A stretch of DNA of 64,000 nt. Source: Myxococcales bacterium. GTDB lineage: Bacteria; Myxococcota_A; UBA9160; UBA4427. Both the position numbers and the translations under genes were made by a program. The notes below the pieces were generated by a model. It made no database searches. It worked only from the letters and a program-made list of their open reading frames with translations, and had not been told where the DNA came from. The stretch covers positions 216,500 to 280,499 of the forward strand of contig DUCN01000062.1 in NCBI GenBank assembly GCA_012959805.1, given 5' to 3'. Below are positions 34,373 through 44,378 of this stretch, piece after piece (positions within the stretch are counted from its first letter, which is position 1; every line of letters starts with the position of its first letter).

Positions 34373-34690
34373 CTATTGATTGAGGTAGCGCGAGAGCGAG
34401 CGATGGACCTGTGTGGCGCGATCGCCGCGCCATCCCTGGATGGCCGTGAGAACGAAATACGCCTGTTCCTTCAGCTTGTCCGGTCCGCCCGCTTTGATGG
34501 CATCGAGAGCGCCGTTCGCCGCGGCAATGACGCGCCCATTTGGACATGATCGCGTCACAACCGAGATCGCTTCGATGACACCGAGGTCGCGATCGTAGTC
34601 CTTTGATGCGGCCGGAATCGTGAGTGGCCGGTCTTGATCTCCTTCGCGCGTCGATTCCTTCGACTGATCGTTCGATCCTTCTCCCGTCAT
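34373..34690 (-). CDS. Small hypothetical protein
   Basis: From ATG 34690 a 105-residue soluble protein is encoded: a charged N-terminal 30 residues, then a compact helical part (DLGVIEAISVVTRSCPNGRV, AANGALDAIKAGGPDKLKEQ, YFVLTAIQGWRGDRATQVHR). The coherent amphipathic pattern and its position 89 bases upstream of the methyltransferase-like gene on the same strand support it. No family recognised; no clear ribosome site. Confidence 0.5.
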   Translation of the reverse strand: MTGEGSNDQSKESTREGDQDRPLTIPAASKDYDRDLGVIEAISVVTRSCPNGRVIAAANGALDAIKAGGPDKLKEQAYFVLTAIQGWRGDRATQVHRSLSRYLNQ

Positions 34691-34783
34691 GGCGAGACGG
34701 TATCGCAATTGCGTGCGACATTCTCTTTTGAGCCGGAGATGTCGGGTACGGCGAATGGAGATCAAAACACGGAGGAACATCGA

Positions 34784-35767
34784 ATGGCTCTCTCCCTGAT
34801 CGAGCGCAAGTCATGCAGAGAAGGCTTACGCACCGGCCGGACGCTCCGCGCTTGCGGCAGCCTTGTCGCCATATTGATGCTTGTGTTGATGACTCTGTCT
34901 CCCACCGAGGCCTTGGCTCAGCAAGACTTATCGAAGGTCGAGATCAAGACGATCCCGCTCGGCCAGGGACTCGCGATGTTGCAGGGTGCGGGGGGCAATA
35001 TCGGGGTTTCCACCGGGCCGGATGGCGTCTTATTGATCGACGATCAGTACGCCCCCCTCTCGATGAAGATTCGGACCTCGATTCGAGTTTGGATTGGCGA
35101 GGCGTCGCAAGACGACATCCGCTTCGTGCTCAATACCCATTGGCATGGCGATCATACGGGCGGCAACGAAAATTTCGGCGAGTCGGGCGCGCTGATCATG
35201 GCCCATGACCATGTGCGCGACCGCCTTCGCACCGATCAGGTCCTGACGCTCGGGAACCGCCACGTTCCCGCTTCACCGAAGATCGCCTGGCCCGTCGTCA
35301 CCTTCGAAGACGGCCTCACTCTTCATCTCAATGGCCATACGATCGAGGCCATTCATGTCGAGGCCGCCCATACGGATGGAGACGCGATCGTCTATTTCCA
35401 CGAGGCGGACGTCCTGCATATGGGCGACACCTATTTCGCCGGGGTGTATCCCTTCATCGATACGTCGAGCGGAGGCGGGATTCACGGAATGATCGCGGCG
35501 GCCGAGCGCGGACTCGCGATCGCTGGACCCAAGACGAGAATCATCCCGGGCCACGGCCCACTCGCGACTCGCCAGGACCTCGAGGCGACGCGAGAGATGC
35601 TGATCGAGATACGCGACCGCGTTCTCAAACTGATCAAAGACGGCCAGGATCGAGATCAGGTGATCTCGGCGAACCCGACCCAGAAATACGACGGCACCCA
35701 CGGCGGCGGCTTCATGAAGCCCGCGATCTTCACAGGCATCGTTTTCGACAGCCTCGCCGGGGAATAG
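34784..35767 (+). CDS. Exported metallo-beta-lactamase-fold hydrolase
   Basis: A 327-residue exported MBL-fold protein. A signal sequence (LVAILMLVLMTLSPTEALA, cut before QQDLSK) precedes the fold. The zinc motif FVLNTHWHGDHTGGNENF is complete, with a later His in HVEAAHTDGDAIVYF and a bridging Asp/His in HMGDTYFAG and RIIPGHGPLATRQDL. GGAGGA seven bases before ATG 34784 fixes the start. Similar periplasmic proteins resemble quinoprotein relay-type MBL enzymes; the true substrate is unknown, and beta-lactam hydrolysis is not implied. Confidence 0.9.
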   Translation: MALSLIERKSCREGLRTGRTLRACGSLVAILMLVLMTLSPTEALAQQDLSKVEIKTIPLGQGLAMLQGAGGNIGVSTGPDGVLLIDDQYAPLSMKIRTSIRVWIGEASQDDIRFVLNTHWHGDHTGGNENFGESGALIMAHDHVRDRLRTDQVLTLGNRHVPASPKIAWPVVTFEDGLTLHLNGHTIEAIHVEAAHTDGDAIVYFHEADVLHMGDTYFAGVYPFIDTSSGGGIHGMIAAAERGLAIAGPKTRIIPGHGPLATRQDLEATREMLIEIRDRVLKLIKDGQDRDQVISANPTQKYDGTHGGGFMKPAIFTGIVFDSLAGE

Positions 35768-36142
35768 AATGGTCCCCGAGGGGCATATGGCGATGAACGT
35801 GCGTCTCGGGTGGCATAAATAGAGGGTTCTTTGTCATCGTGGCCACGATCCCTTCGCGGCACGCTCGTTCTCATGGCTCTTCCTCCAGCGACCCCACGAT
35901 TTTGCACCTGCCAGAGCTGACAGCGGCCGGGCCCGCATCGCAAAAGTCGAAGGCCAACCCCGACGCGTCGCGATGATCGTCTACTCCTCCATATAAATGC
36001 TCGCCATGCCGGGCCTATCGGGAACGCTTTTCAGAGACCCGGATTGCGACGAGCGCCCAGGGTCGCGTAGGCGGGTTTAAGAGCGCTTGGCCGACGGCTT
36101 GACTGCTCGTAACGCTGGAATCGACAGATAGACAGGATCGTC
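35768..36142. other. 375-base intergenic stretch, no gene seen
   Basis: No frame here has domain resemblance or a good ribosome site. A plus-strand frame ending near 35998 (RIAKVEGQPRRVAMIVYSS) reads protein-like for about 20 residues and could be a gene fossil, but it cannot be assigned. AGGATC precedes the GTG of the next decayed gene. Confidence 0.4.
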
Positions 36143-36560
36143 GTGACAAATGAAGGTCAAGTCGTCTCCGCATTTACCGTGGGGCTCGTGTTATTCGACA
36201 AGGCAGAAGAGCTCGACTGGGTGGGACCCTTCGAGGTCTTCACGATGGCGCTCGAAATCGCCGAAGAGTATGAACCGGCGGCCGGAATCCGCGTCGTCTT
36301 GATCAGCGAAGACGGATCGGTCGTGTGCGGCGCGAAGGGTACGCGGACCCTAGTCGACACCTCCTTTCAGGATGCGCCGCCGCTCGATCTGCTTCTGATT
36401 CCCGGTGGTATTGGAACCCGACGTGACATCGGCTGGGGTTTCGGCGGGAATCGACATGGCGCTCTGGCTCGTGGGCCAGATATTCGGCGTCCCCCATGCG
36501 CGCAACACGCAGCGCGCGATGGAATACGATCCCGCGCCCCCTCATACAGCAGAAGTCTGA
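36143..36560 (+). pseudogene. DJ-1/PfpI-family protein with internal deletion
   Basis: GTG 36143, with AGGA six bases upstream, begins a DJ-1/PfpI-type protein: VGLVLFDKAEELDWVGPFEV, IRVVLISEDG and PLDLLLIPGGIGTRRD. At about 36429 the reading jumps to another frame and to the end of the same fold: SAGVSAGIDMALWLVGQIFG then ARNTQRAMEYDPAPPH, stop at 36560. The intervening 80 or so residues, including the nucleophile elbow with the catalytic Cys, are gone. A deletion that also shifted the frame fits best. The product cannot be active. Confidence 0.8.
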
Positions 36561-36575
36561 ACTGCGTCTGGCTCT

Positions 36576-39500
36576 CTAGTAGCCGAGATTAGGCCCGAGC
36601 CAGCGTTCCGTCTCTTCGACCGAGAGTCCGATTCGAGGGGCGTAATCCTCGATCTGATCGCGTCCGAGACGGCCCACCGTGAAATAACGTGCATCCGGAT
36701 GCGCGAAGTAAAGACCTGAAACGCTGGCCGCCGGATTCATCGCACACGTCTCCGTGAGTTTGATGCCGGCTTCAGCCGCGTTCAAGAGTTGAAAGAGCGT
36801 TCGCTTGGGAAGATGATCGGGGCAGGCCGGATAGCCAAAGGCTGGGCGGATGCCCCGGTAGCGTTCCGCAATCAGATCCTCGTTCGAGAGCGATTCGTCG
36901 GCACCGTAGCCCCATTCCTTGCGCACTCGAGCATGCAACAGCTCTGCGAAGGCTTCCGCCAACCGGTCGGCAATGGACTTCACCATGATGGCACGGTAGT
37001 CGTCGAGGTCCTTCTCGTAGATTGCGGCGAGATCATCGGTCTCGGTTCCGCTCGTGAGCGCGAAGGCACCGACATAGTCGGCGATGCCCTGCGAGCGCGG
37101 CGCGACGAAATCGGCGAGCGAGCGGTTCGGTTTGCCGCTGGCCTGGACCGACTGTTGTCGAAGCATGGGGAAGCGCGCGACCACATCTTTGAGATCTTCA
37201 TCGCTGTAGAGAACGATGTCGTCGACTTCACGGCGCGCCGGCCACAAGCCGTAAACGGCGCGGGGATTCAGCAACTTCTTCTCGATGATCTCATCGAGCA
37301 TTTCGCGCCCATGTTCAAAGAGCTCGCGAGCCGCAGCGCCCACTTTGGGATCGTTGAGAATTTTCGGATATTTCCCCTTCAACTCCCAGGTCGAGAAGAA
37401 GAACGTCCAATCGATATAGGGAGCGAGGTCCGCTGCGGTTACGTCGTCGACGAATTGGCGACCGAGCTTCGAAGGCCTGGCGGGCGCGGGTTCCGAAAAT
37501 TTGATCGGACTGGCATTGGCGCGAGCATCGGCGATCGCAAGGAGAGGCTTCTGCTTACGTCCTTCGTAGATCGCGCGCAGCTTTTCTTGATCCGCGCGAT
37601 TGGCTTCGATGAGATCGACGCTTCGTTCTTCAGAAAGCAAATCCGAAACGACGTTGACGGATTTCGATGCGTCGAGAACATGGATGACTGGCTGATTGTA
37701 GTGCGGAGAGATCTTCACAGCCGTGTGTTGCCGACTCGTCGTCGCCCCGCCGATCAAGAGAGGGAGTTCGATCCCGCGTCGTTCCATTTCCTTTGCGACC
37801 GAAGCCATTTCATCGAGCGACGGCGTAATCAAGCCCGAGAGCCCAATGATGTCCGCGCCTTCCTTGACCGCAGCATCGAGGATCTTGACGGTGGGCACCA
37901 TGACGCCGAGGTCGATGATCTCGTAGTTGTTACAGCCGAGTACAACGCCGACGATGTTCTTGCCGATATCGTGGACGTCACCCTTCACAGTCGCCATGAT
38001 GATCTTGCCTTGGCTCGAGCCGGCTTCCTTCTCGTCTTCGAGATAGGGCTGGAGATAGGCGACCGCCTTCTTCATGGAGCGCGCGCTTTTGACGACCTGA
38101 GGCAGGAACATCTTGCCGGCGCCGAAGAGATCGCCAACGATGCGCATGCCGTCCATGAGCGGGCCTTCGATGACCAGAATCGGTTTGTCGAGTTTCTGTC
38201 GAGCTTCTTCCGTGTCTTCGTCGATGAAGTCGACGATGCCATGGACCAGCGCGTGGGAAAGGCGCTCTTCGACAGGTGCTTCGCGCCACGAGAGGTCTAT
38301 GACGCGCTTTTTCCCAGCGCCCCTCACGTTCTCGGCAAAGTCGACCATTCGCTCGGTCGCGTCTTCACGGCGGTTGAAGATGATGTCTTCGACATGTTCG
38401 AGGAGATCTTTCGGGATGTCCTCGTAGAGGTCGAGCTGTCCGGCATTCACGATGCCCATGTCCATGCCGCCCTGGGTCGCGTGGTAGAGGAAGGCTGCGT
38501 GAATTGCTTCTCGGACACGGTTATTGCCGCGAAACGAAAAGGATAGGTTAGAGACCCCGCCCGAGATGTGTACGCCCGGACAGCGTTCCTTGATCTGGCG
38601 GCTCGCGTCGATGAAGTTCTTCGCATATTCCGCGTGTTCTTCGATGCCCGTGGCGATCGCAAGGATATTTGGATCGAAGATGATGTCTTCGGGCGGGAAA
38701 CCCGCTTCATCGAGCAATATCTTGTAGGAGCGTTCGCAGATCTCGACTTTTCGCTCGGTGGTGTCGGCCTGGCCGGTCTCGTCGAAGGCCATCACGACGA
38801 CGCCTGCGCCGAAGCGTCGGATCAGTTTCGCCTTCGCCAAGAAATCTTCTTCGCCTTCTTTCAAAGAGATCGAATTCACGACGGACTTACCCTGAACACA
38901 GCGCAGCCCCGCCTCGAGCACGCTCCATTTCGAGCTGTCGATCATGATGGGTATGCGCGAAATCTCGGGCTCGCTCGCAATCAAGTTGAGAAAACGAGTC
39001 ATGGCCGCTTCGCTATCGAGCATGCCTTCGTCCATGTTGACGTCGAGAAGATTGGCACCGCCGCGGACCTGATCGAGCGCCACCTCGAGTGCCGTTTCGT
39101 AGTCGTCGGCCTCGATCAGCTTTCGAAAGCGCGCGGAACCCGTGACATTCGTTCGCTCGCCGATCATCTGGAAATTAGAATCCGAGCGGATCGCCAAGGT
39201 TTCCAGGCCGGAATAGAAGGTTATGGCTTCGTGCGAGTCGGGTCGTTGTCGCGGCGAAACGCCATCGACGGCTTCCGAAATTGCCTTGATATGCGCGGGA
39301 GTCGTGCCGCAGCAGCCACCGACGAAATTGACCAGGCCACTCTCAGCGAACTCGCCTAATAGCCCAGCTGTTACCGATGGCTCTTCGTCGTAGTCGCCAA
39401 ATGCGTTTGGTAATCCGGCGTTCGGGTAGCTCGACACGAGGCAGTCTGCGATGCCCGAGAGTTCCGCGACGTGAGGCCGCATGTCCGTTGCACCGAGTGA

Positions 39501-40265
39501 GCAGTTGACACCGACGGAGAGGGGATTGGCATGGGCGACGGAGCGCCAGAACGCGTCGACGGTCTGACCCGAGAGCGTTCGTCCACTGGCGTCGGTGATC
39601 GCGACGGAAATCATGATTGGAAGCCGGATGCCCGTTTTCTCGAAGGCCTCGTCAATCGCGACGAGCGCTGCTTTTGCATTCAGGGTGTCAAAGATTGTTT
39701 CGACCAGCAGGACGTCGACGTCGCCTTCGATGAGTGCGAGTGCTTGCTCGCGATAGGCGTCGCAGAGTTGGTCGAAAGTGACGCTACGCGCGGCGGGATC
39801 GTTGACATCGGGCGAGAGCGAGAGGGTTTTCGGTGTGGGCCCGAGGGCGCCGGCCACGAAGCGCGGCTTTTCCGGCTGTTTTCGGGTCCATGCATCCGCG
39901 AGTTCCCTCGCGATCCTGGCTGAGGCCAGATTGAGTTCGCGAACCGTCGTTCCATGGTGCAGGTCATAGTCGGCCTGGGAAATCGCGTTCGAGCCGAAGG
40001 TATTCGTCTCGATGATGTCCGCTCCGGCCTCGAAGAATTGGTCGTGGATTTCGCGAATCACATCGGGACGGGTCAGCGAAAGGAGCTCGTTGTCGCCCTT
40101 TAGTTCAGACGCATGGTCCTTGAAATGCTCGCCGCGAAAATCCGCTTCTTCGAGTCCATAGTTCTGGATCATCGAGCCCATCGCTCCGTCGAGGACAAGG
40201 ATGCGCTTCCCGAGGAGCTGATTCAGTTTTTCAATTCGATCAGGACGAGGGGACGACGCAGGCAT
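36576..40265 (-). CDS. metH: Cobalamin-dependent methionine synthase
   Basis: Full-length MetH of 1229 residues, transferring methyl from methyltetrahydrofolate to homocysteine through B12. Domains in order: homocysteine-binding barrel ([20 protein letters not shown]; zinc cysteines in [10 protein letters not shown] and [11 protein letters not shown]), pterin-binding barrel ([28 protein letters not shown]), cobalamin module with the axial-His motif [20 protein letters not shown], and the C-terminal SAM-activation domain ([31 protein letters not shown]). All key residues are present. Start at ATG 40265. The 236-base divergent gap with htpG shows no recognisable cobalamin or SAM riboswitch. Long open frames on the opposite strand are codon-bias shadows. 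Confidence 0.98.
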   Translation of the reverse strand: MPASSPRPDRIEKLNQLLGKRILVLDGAMGSMIQNYGLEEADFRGEHFKDHASELKGDNELLSLTRPDVIREIHDQFFEAGADIIETNTFGSNAISQADYDLHHGTTVRELNLASARIARELADAWTRKQPEKPRFVAGALGPTPKTLSLSPDVNDPAARSVTFDQLCDAYREQALALIEGDVDVLLVETIFDTLNAKAALVAIDEAFEKTGIRLPIMISVAITDASGRTLSGQTVDAFWRSVAHANPLSVGVNCSLGATDMRPHVAELSGIADCLVSSYPNAGLPNAFGDYDEEPSVTAGLLGEFAESGLVNFVGGCCGTTPAHIKAISEAVDGVSPRQRPDSHEAITFYSGLETLAIRSDSNFQMIGERTNVTGSARFRKLIEADDYETALEVALDQVRGGANLLDVNMDEGMLDSEAAMTRFLNLIASEPEISRIPIMIDSSKWSVLEAGLRCVQGKSVVNSISLKEGEEDFLAKAKLIRRFGAGVVVMAFDETGQADTTERKVEICERSYKILLDEAGFPPEDIIFDPNILAIATGIEEHAEYAKNFIDASRQIKERCPGVHISGGVSNLSFSFRGNNRVREAIHAAFLYHATQGGMDMGIVNAGQLDLYEDIPKDLLEHVEDIIFNRREDATERMVDFAENVRGAGKKRVIDLSWREAPVEERLSHALVHGIVDFIDEDTEEARQKLDKPILVIEGPLMDGMRIVGDLFGAGKMFLPQVVKSARSMKKAVAYLQPYLEDEKEAGSSQGKIIMATVKGDVHDIGKNIVGVVLGCNNYEIIDLGVMVPTVKILDAAVKEGADIIGLSGLITPSLDEMASVAKEMERRGIELPLLIGGATTSRQHTAVKISPHYNQPVIHVLDASKSVNVVSDLLSEERSVDLIEANRADQEKLRAIYEGRKQKPLLAIADARANASPIKFSEPAPARPSKLGRQFVDDVTAADLAPYIDWTFFFSTWELKGKYPKILNDPKVGAAARELFEHGREMLDEIIEKKLLNPRAVYGLWPARREVDDIVLYSDEDLKDVVARFPMLRQQSVQASGKPNRSLADFVAPRSQGIADYVGAFALTSGTETDDLAAIYEKDLDDYRAIMVKSIADRLAEAFAELLHARVRKEWGYGADESLSNEDLIAERYRGIRPAFGYPACPDHLPKRTLFQLLNAAEAGIKLTETCAMNPAASVSGLYFAHPDARYFTVGRLGRDQIEDYAPRIGLSVEETERWLGPNLGY

Positions 40266-40309
40266 CAGGGGCTCCCATTGGGGCTTGCAAAATTAACATC
40301 AATCCATTC

Positions 40310-40327
40310 GGTTATCCAGATATAACC
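40310..40327. promoter_or_regulatory. AT-rich inverted repeat between metH and htpG
   Basis: GGTTAT-CCAGAT-ATAACC is a perfect 6-bp inverted repeat with six-base spacing, 45 bases upstream of metH and 175 upstream of htpG. It stands out in an otherwise GC-rich genome and could be a regulator site. No match to a known operator is claimed. Confidence 0.35.
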
Positions 40328-40501
40328 ATTGGGTGATTCGGACTCGGGTGCCCCGTGGGAAAAGAAACTCCAAGGCTTGATCCAGTCCCGATCGTGCCGA
40401 ACCTTCGTGCTTTCGACCGGCCGCCTCGCCCGGGGCATTGTGCAAGCAAAGCGCGCGACCGCCAAACCACAGTCCGCCCACCCGCGACCCAGGAGCATTT
40501 G

Positions 40502-42493
40502 ATGGAAACCGAAACCCATTCCTTTCAGGCCGAGACTCAAAAATTACTCGACCTGATGATTCACTCCCTTTATACCAATAAGGAAGTTTTTCTACGCGAG
40601 CTGATCTCGAATTCATCGGACGCTCTGGACCGGCGACGATTCGAAGCGCTGTCGAATTCCGAATTGCAGAGTACCGAGGATCTCGAGATTCATCTCGAAG
40701 CGAATCGAATCTCGCGGACGCTTACGATTTCGGACAACGGCATCGGCATGACCCGGGAAGATCTCGTTGCCAACCTCGGAACGATCGCGCGCTCGGGCAC
40801 CCTCGAGTTTCTGAATCGTTCACAGGACGATGCCGAAACTCCGAGCGGTAGTGAAGCGAGCCCCGACCTGATCGGACAATTTGGTGTCGGTTTCTACGCG
40901 AGCTTCATGGTGGCGGATGAAGTCGATGTTGTGAGTCGTCGTGCCGGCGAGGACAAGGCGACGCGATGGACTTCGAAGGGGGCAGGTGAATATGCTCTCG
41001 AGGATGCGGAACTTGACTTGGCCGGAACGACGATCCGCCTCCAACTCAAGCCGGTGGACGACGAGGCCGGTCGCCCGGATTTCTGTGACGAATGGGTTCT
41101 GCGCCAGACGATCCGAAAATATTCTGATTTCGTCGGCTATCCCATCAAGCTGACCATCATCGAAGAAGCGCCGCCGCTGGAAGCCGACGCAGGGGAGGCG
41201 CAGGGCGAAGACGCCGCGGACAAGCAAGCGGCCGATCCCGGCACGCCGGAACGTCGCGAGATCGAAGAGACGATCAATTCGATGAAGGCGATCTGGACGC
41301 GACCCGAGAATGAGGTCGAGGAGGCGGAGTTCGGAGAGTTCTACAAGCATATTACCCACGACTTCCAGGACCCCATGCTTCGCGTCAGTACCTCGATCGA
41401 GGGAACCTTCGAAGCGCGTGCTCTTCTCTTCATTCCCTGCAAGGCACCCTTCGATCTCTATCATCGCGAACGCCTACATAACGGTGTTCAGCTCTATGTT
41501 CGACGCGTCTTCATCATGGATGAATGCCGCGAGCTCCTGCCGGATTGGCTGCGCTTCGTTCGAGGTGTCGTGGACGCCGAGGACCTGTCCTTGAACGTCT
41601 CTCGTGAGATGCTCCAGCAGGATCGACAGATCCAGACGATTCGGAAGCATCTCGTCAAGAAAGTCGTAGATCGGTTGAAGGCTCTCTCGAACGACGATGC
41701 CTCGAAATACGAAGAGTTCTGGCTCGAGTTTGGCCCGGTCGTAAAGGAAGGGCTGCTCGACTTTGAGGAGAAGCGGGATCGGATTCTCGACCTGGTGCTG
41801 GCGCCGTCTTCTGCCGATGATGCAAAACTAACGACGCTTGCCGACTACAAGGATCGCATGTCCTCGGATCAGGAAGCCATCTACTACATCGCTGGCCCCA
41901 AGCTCGATGTTCTACGTAGGTCGCCCCATCTGGAGGCCTTTGTCGAAAAGGGAGTCGAAGTCCTTCTCCTGACGGATCCTGTCGACGAAGTCTGGGTGAG
42001 CCAGGGGCCGATCAGTTATGGGGACAAGCCCTTCAAGAGTGTTGGCCATGGTGAGGTCGAGATTGGATCGGATGAGGACAAGGAGAAGGCCAAGGTCGCA
42101 CTCGAAAAGGACGAGGAGAATCTCGGCGATCTGCTTGAGGCGATGCAGTCTGCGCTAGGCGACGAGATCAAGGAAGTCCGTCTTTCAAGTCGCTTGAAGG
42201 CTTCGGCTTCGTGTCTCGTCCTCGAGGATGGAGATCTTTCACCGCAGCTCGAGGCGATGCTTCGACAGGCGGGGCAGGAGATTCCGGAGCGCAAGCCGAT
42301 CCTCGAACTGAATCCGGAGCATCCGATCCTCGTGAAACTCGGCGAGCGTTTCGAAGTGAATCCCACGGATCCGAAGATTGCGGATTCAGCAAAGCTATTG
42401 CTCGGTCAGGCGATTCTGGCGGAGGGCGCGCAACTCGATGATCCCGGCCAATTTGCGGAGCTCGTGAACAAGCTCATGACCGAGACTCTCTAA
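40502..42493 (+). CDS. htpG: Chaperone HtpG (Hsp90)
   Basis: Hsp90-family chaperone of 663 residues. N-terminal GHKL ATPase: FLRELISNSSDALDRRRFEA, TISDNGIGMTREDLVANLGT, GQFGVGFYASFMVADEVDV. Middle domain: FKEFYKHITHDFQDP-type (here FGEFYKHITHDFQDP), LLFIPCKAPFDLY, RRVFIMDECRELLPDWLRF and the conserved SLNVSREMLQQDR. C-terminal dimerisation segment RLSSRLKASASCLV is present. A charged insert (about residues 220-245) is longer than in E. coli HtpG. AGGAG eight bases before ATG 40502 sets the start; the frame is open to 40355. No heat-shock sigma-type promoter or CIRCE element was recognised. Confidence 0.97.
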   Translation: METETHSFQAETQKLLDLMIHSLYTNKEVFLRELISNSSDALDRRRFEALSNSELQSTEDLEIHLEANRISRTLTISDNGIGMTREDLVANLGTIARSGTLEFLNRSQDDAETPSGSEASPDLIGQFGVGFYASFMVADEVDVVSRRAGEDKATRWTSKGAGEYALEDAELDLAGTTIRLQLKPVDDEAGRPDFCDEWVLRQTIRKYSDFVGYPIKLTIIEEAPPLEADAGEAQGEDAADKQAADPGTPERREIEETINSMKAIWTRPENEVEEAEFGEFYKHITHDFQDPMLRVSTSIEGTFEARALLFIPCKAPFDLYHRERLHNGVQLYVRRVFIMDECRELLPDWLRFVRGVVDAEDLSLNVSREMLQQDRQIQTIRKHLVKKVVDRLKALSNDDASKYEEFWLEFGPVVKEGLLDFEEKRDRILDLVLAPSSADDAKLTTLADYKDRMSSDQEAIYYIAGPKLDVLRRSPHLEAFVEKGVEVLLLTDPVDEVWVSQGPISYGDKPFKSVGHGEVEIGSDEDKEKAKVALEKDEENLGDLLEAMQSALGDEIKEVRLSSRLKASASCLVLEDGDLSPQLEAMLRQAGQEIPERKPILELNPEHPILVKLGERFEVNPTDPKIADSAKLLLGQAILAEGAQLDDPGQFAELVNKLMTETL

Positions 42494-42537
42494 GCTCAGC
42501 ATTTCTGCTTTGAGACGGAATAATGAGGGGTGGATTC

Positions 42538-43257
42538 ATGAGTGAGCGGTTGAATGCATTCGGTCAGCCAATCGGTTTGGCCATGGATGATTGGGCCGGG
42601 GCGACCGAAGCAAATCGAGATGAGATCGTTGGGCCGCGTTGTCGCCTCGAAACATTGGACGCCGATCGTCATGCCGCAGGCCTGTATGCGGCATATGCCA
42701 AGAATGCGGATGGCGCGAACTGGACCTATCTGCCCTATGGACCCTTTGATAGCGAAGACGCCTATGCGGATTGCGTTTGGGGGTTTTTGACCCTCGACGA
42801 CACGTATTTCTTCACGATCATCGATGCCCAGACGGATGCGCCGATGGGTGTCGCGAGCTTTCTTCGGGTGACTCCGTCGATGGGAACGATCGAGGTTGGG
42901 CATCTCAGTTACGCGCCGGTGCTTCAGAAGACCCCGATTTCGACCGAGGCGATGTACCTGATGATGAGGCAGGCCTTCGATGACTGGGGCTATCGCCGCT
43001 ATGAGTGGAAATGTGACAGCTTGAATGCCCCTTCTTGTGCGGCTGCTAAGCGGCTCGGATTCAGATTCGAAGGAACGTTTCGCAGTCATGTGGTCAGCAA
43101 GGGGCGCAACCGGGATACGGCCTGGTTCGCTATCACCGCATCTGAGTGGCCGGGGATTCGAGCGGCGCTCGAAGCCTGGCTCGACCCTTTAAACTTCGAC
43201 GCGTCCGGCCAGCAAAAATCCCGACTAACGGAATTGATGCCCGCGGCGGCCGGTTAG
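42538..43257 (+). CDS. GNAT acetyltransferase, RimJ/RimL-like
   Basis: A 239-residue GNAT protein. GRPRCRLETLDADRHA-type start (here VGPRCRLETLDADRHA), DAPMGVASFLRVTPSMGTIE, VGHLSYAPVLQKTPISTEAM and DSLNAPSCAAAKRLGFRFEG match the larger RimJ/RimL branch that acetylates N-termini or other amines. AGGGG eight bases before ATG 42538 favours this start over ATG 42523. It lies 44 bases after htpG on the same strand and may be read through from it. Substrate unknown. Confidence 0.88.
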   Translation: MSERLNAFGQPIGLAMDDWAGATEANRDEIVGPRCRLETLDADRHAAGLYAAYAKNADGANWTYLPYGPFDSEDAYADCVWGFLTLDDTYFFTIIDAQTDAPMGVASFLRVTPSMGTIEVGHLSYAPVLQKTPISTEAMYLMMRQAFDDWGYRRYEWKCDSLNAPSCAAAKRLGFRFEGTFRSHVVSKGRNRDTAWFAITASEWPGIRAALEAWLDPLNFDASGQQKSRLTELMPAAAG

Positions 43258-43520
43258 GCTCCCTTTGTCTCGGTCGAGCCGAGCGAATGCGTGGCATCGG
43301 CGAATGTGAAACTCTGCTGCGGACGCACTAACCCATATCCAACACGCGCGCCGCATTGTTCCCTCGAGTGCTTGGTCAACCTGACCTGACCGTCCAATTG
43401 AAGGAATTGGATACGCGAGGCCGACTTTTCTCGTTGAATTTCGAGTCCTACTTCCCCCTGCTTGCGGTAACCTAAGTCGGAAGCGCGTGTCGTAAACGGC
43501 TGTGAATCGGAGGATGGATC
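43258..43520. other. Intergenic region before the Mla operon
   Basis: 263 bases. A 94-codon minus-strand frame (43254-43538) spans it but has no recognised domain and overlaps the mlaF 5' end, so it is not called. GGAGG at 43509-43513 is the ribosome site of mlaF. No tRNA or terminator hairpin was seen. Confidence 0.4.
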
Positions 43521-44378
43521 CTGGAACGTCTCGCCCATGCGTCTGAGTCGACGACCGGAGCGCCGTCGTCTGAATCCTCTGATTCGGACGACCGATTCAT
43601 CGAAATTCGTGATGTCAGTCTGTCCTTCGGCTCACGCTTGGTCTTCGATTCGCTCAGCTGTCAAATGAGGAAAGCGAAAACCCATCTTCTTCTCGGCGGC
43701 AGTGGTATGGGTAAGAGTACGCTGCTGCGGATGATAGGGGGTTTGCAACGACCGGATTCCGGTGCAGTCGTCGTGGCAGGGCACTCGCTGGAGAAGAAGA
43801 CGGAGAAGGAGCTTTGGCCCGTCCGAATGGGCATCGGAATGCTCTTCCAGAACGGCGCACTGCTGGATTCGATGACAGTCCTCGAGAATATCGGATCACC
43901 GCTTCGCGAACATACGCGAATGTCGAGCGATGAAATTCGCGAACGCGTCGCCGCCGTCTTGAGTTCGGTCGGACTCGACAATGTCGAGTCGTTGCTACCG
44001 CGGCACCTCTCTGGGGGAATGTTGCGTCGGGTGGCGTTTGCGCGCGCTATCGTTCGCGAGCCCGACATTCTTTTGTGTGACGAGCCCTTCTCGGGACTCG
44101 ATCCCCTGAACGTCACGCGGATTGAGGAGCTGCTGATGCAGCTCAACCGTGATCTCGGGCTGACGGTCGTCGTGACATCACATCATATGGCGTCGTCGCT
44201 CCGTATGGCGGATCAGATGATTCTGCTGCGCAATCACGGCTGTACTGCGGGTACGCCCGAAGCCTTTGCCGCGAGTGACGATGAGCAGGTCACTGAATTT
44301 CTGGGCGAAGATGGTCGGGCCTATCTTGCTCGGCTTCGCGAACTCCAGAATGGGCCAACGACCGGAAGCCGGGTATGA
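43521..44378 (+). CDS. mlaF: Phospholipid ABC transporter ATP-binding protein MlaF
   Basis: ATPase of the Mla phospholipid transporter, about 285 residues. Walker A HLLLGGSGMGKSTLLRMIGG, Q-loop GMLFQNGALLDSMTVLENIG, signature LPRHLSGGMLRRVAFARAIV and Walker B DILLCDEPFSGLDPLNVTRI are intact. The coding sequence clearly extends upstream of TTG 43638 (DDRFIEIRDVSLSFGSRLVF), but no ATG/GTG/TTG exists there: after the in-frame TGA at 43503 the only candidate near the GGAGG site is CTG 43521. Either CTG is used, or a base is lost near the 5' end (ATG 43515 lies in another frame). Its stop overlaps mlaE (ATGA). Confidence 0.9.
   Translation: MERLAHASESTTGAPSSESSDSDDRFIEIRDVSLSFGSRLVFDSLSCQMRKAKTHLLLGGSGMGKSTLLRMIGGLQRPDSGAVVVAGHSLEKKTEKELWPVRMGIGMLFQNGALLDSMTVLENIGSPLREHTRMSSDEIRERVAAVLSSVGLDNVESLLPRHLSGGMLRRVAFARAIVREPDILLCDEPFSGLDPLNVTRIEELLMQLNRDLGLTVVVTSHHMASSLRMADQMILLRNHGCTAGTPEAFAASDDEQVTEFLGEDGRAYLARLRELQNGPTTGSRV

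Noticed and set aside
36789..38546. 585-codon open frame on the plus strand opposite metH
   Set aside because: It is the antisense shadow of a fully conserved gene in GC-rich codons; the translation shows no domain and has no ribosome site.
40266..40501. Cobalamin or SAM/SAH riboswitch upstream of metH
   Set aside because: No B12-box-like or other conserved riboswitch core could be recognised; only a simple inverted repeat is present.
43254..43538. 94-codon minus-strand frame between the acetyltransferase and mlaF
   Set aside because: No recognised domain and overlap with the mlaF 5' end; insufficient support as a gene.
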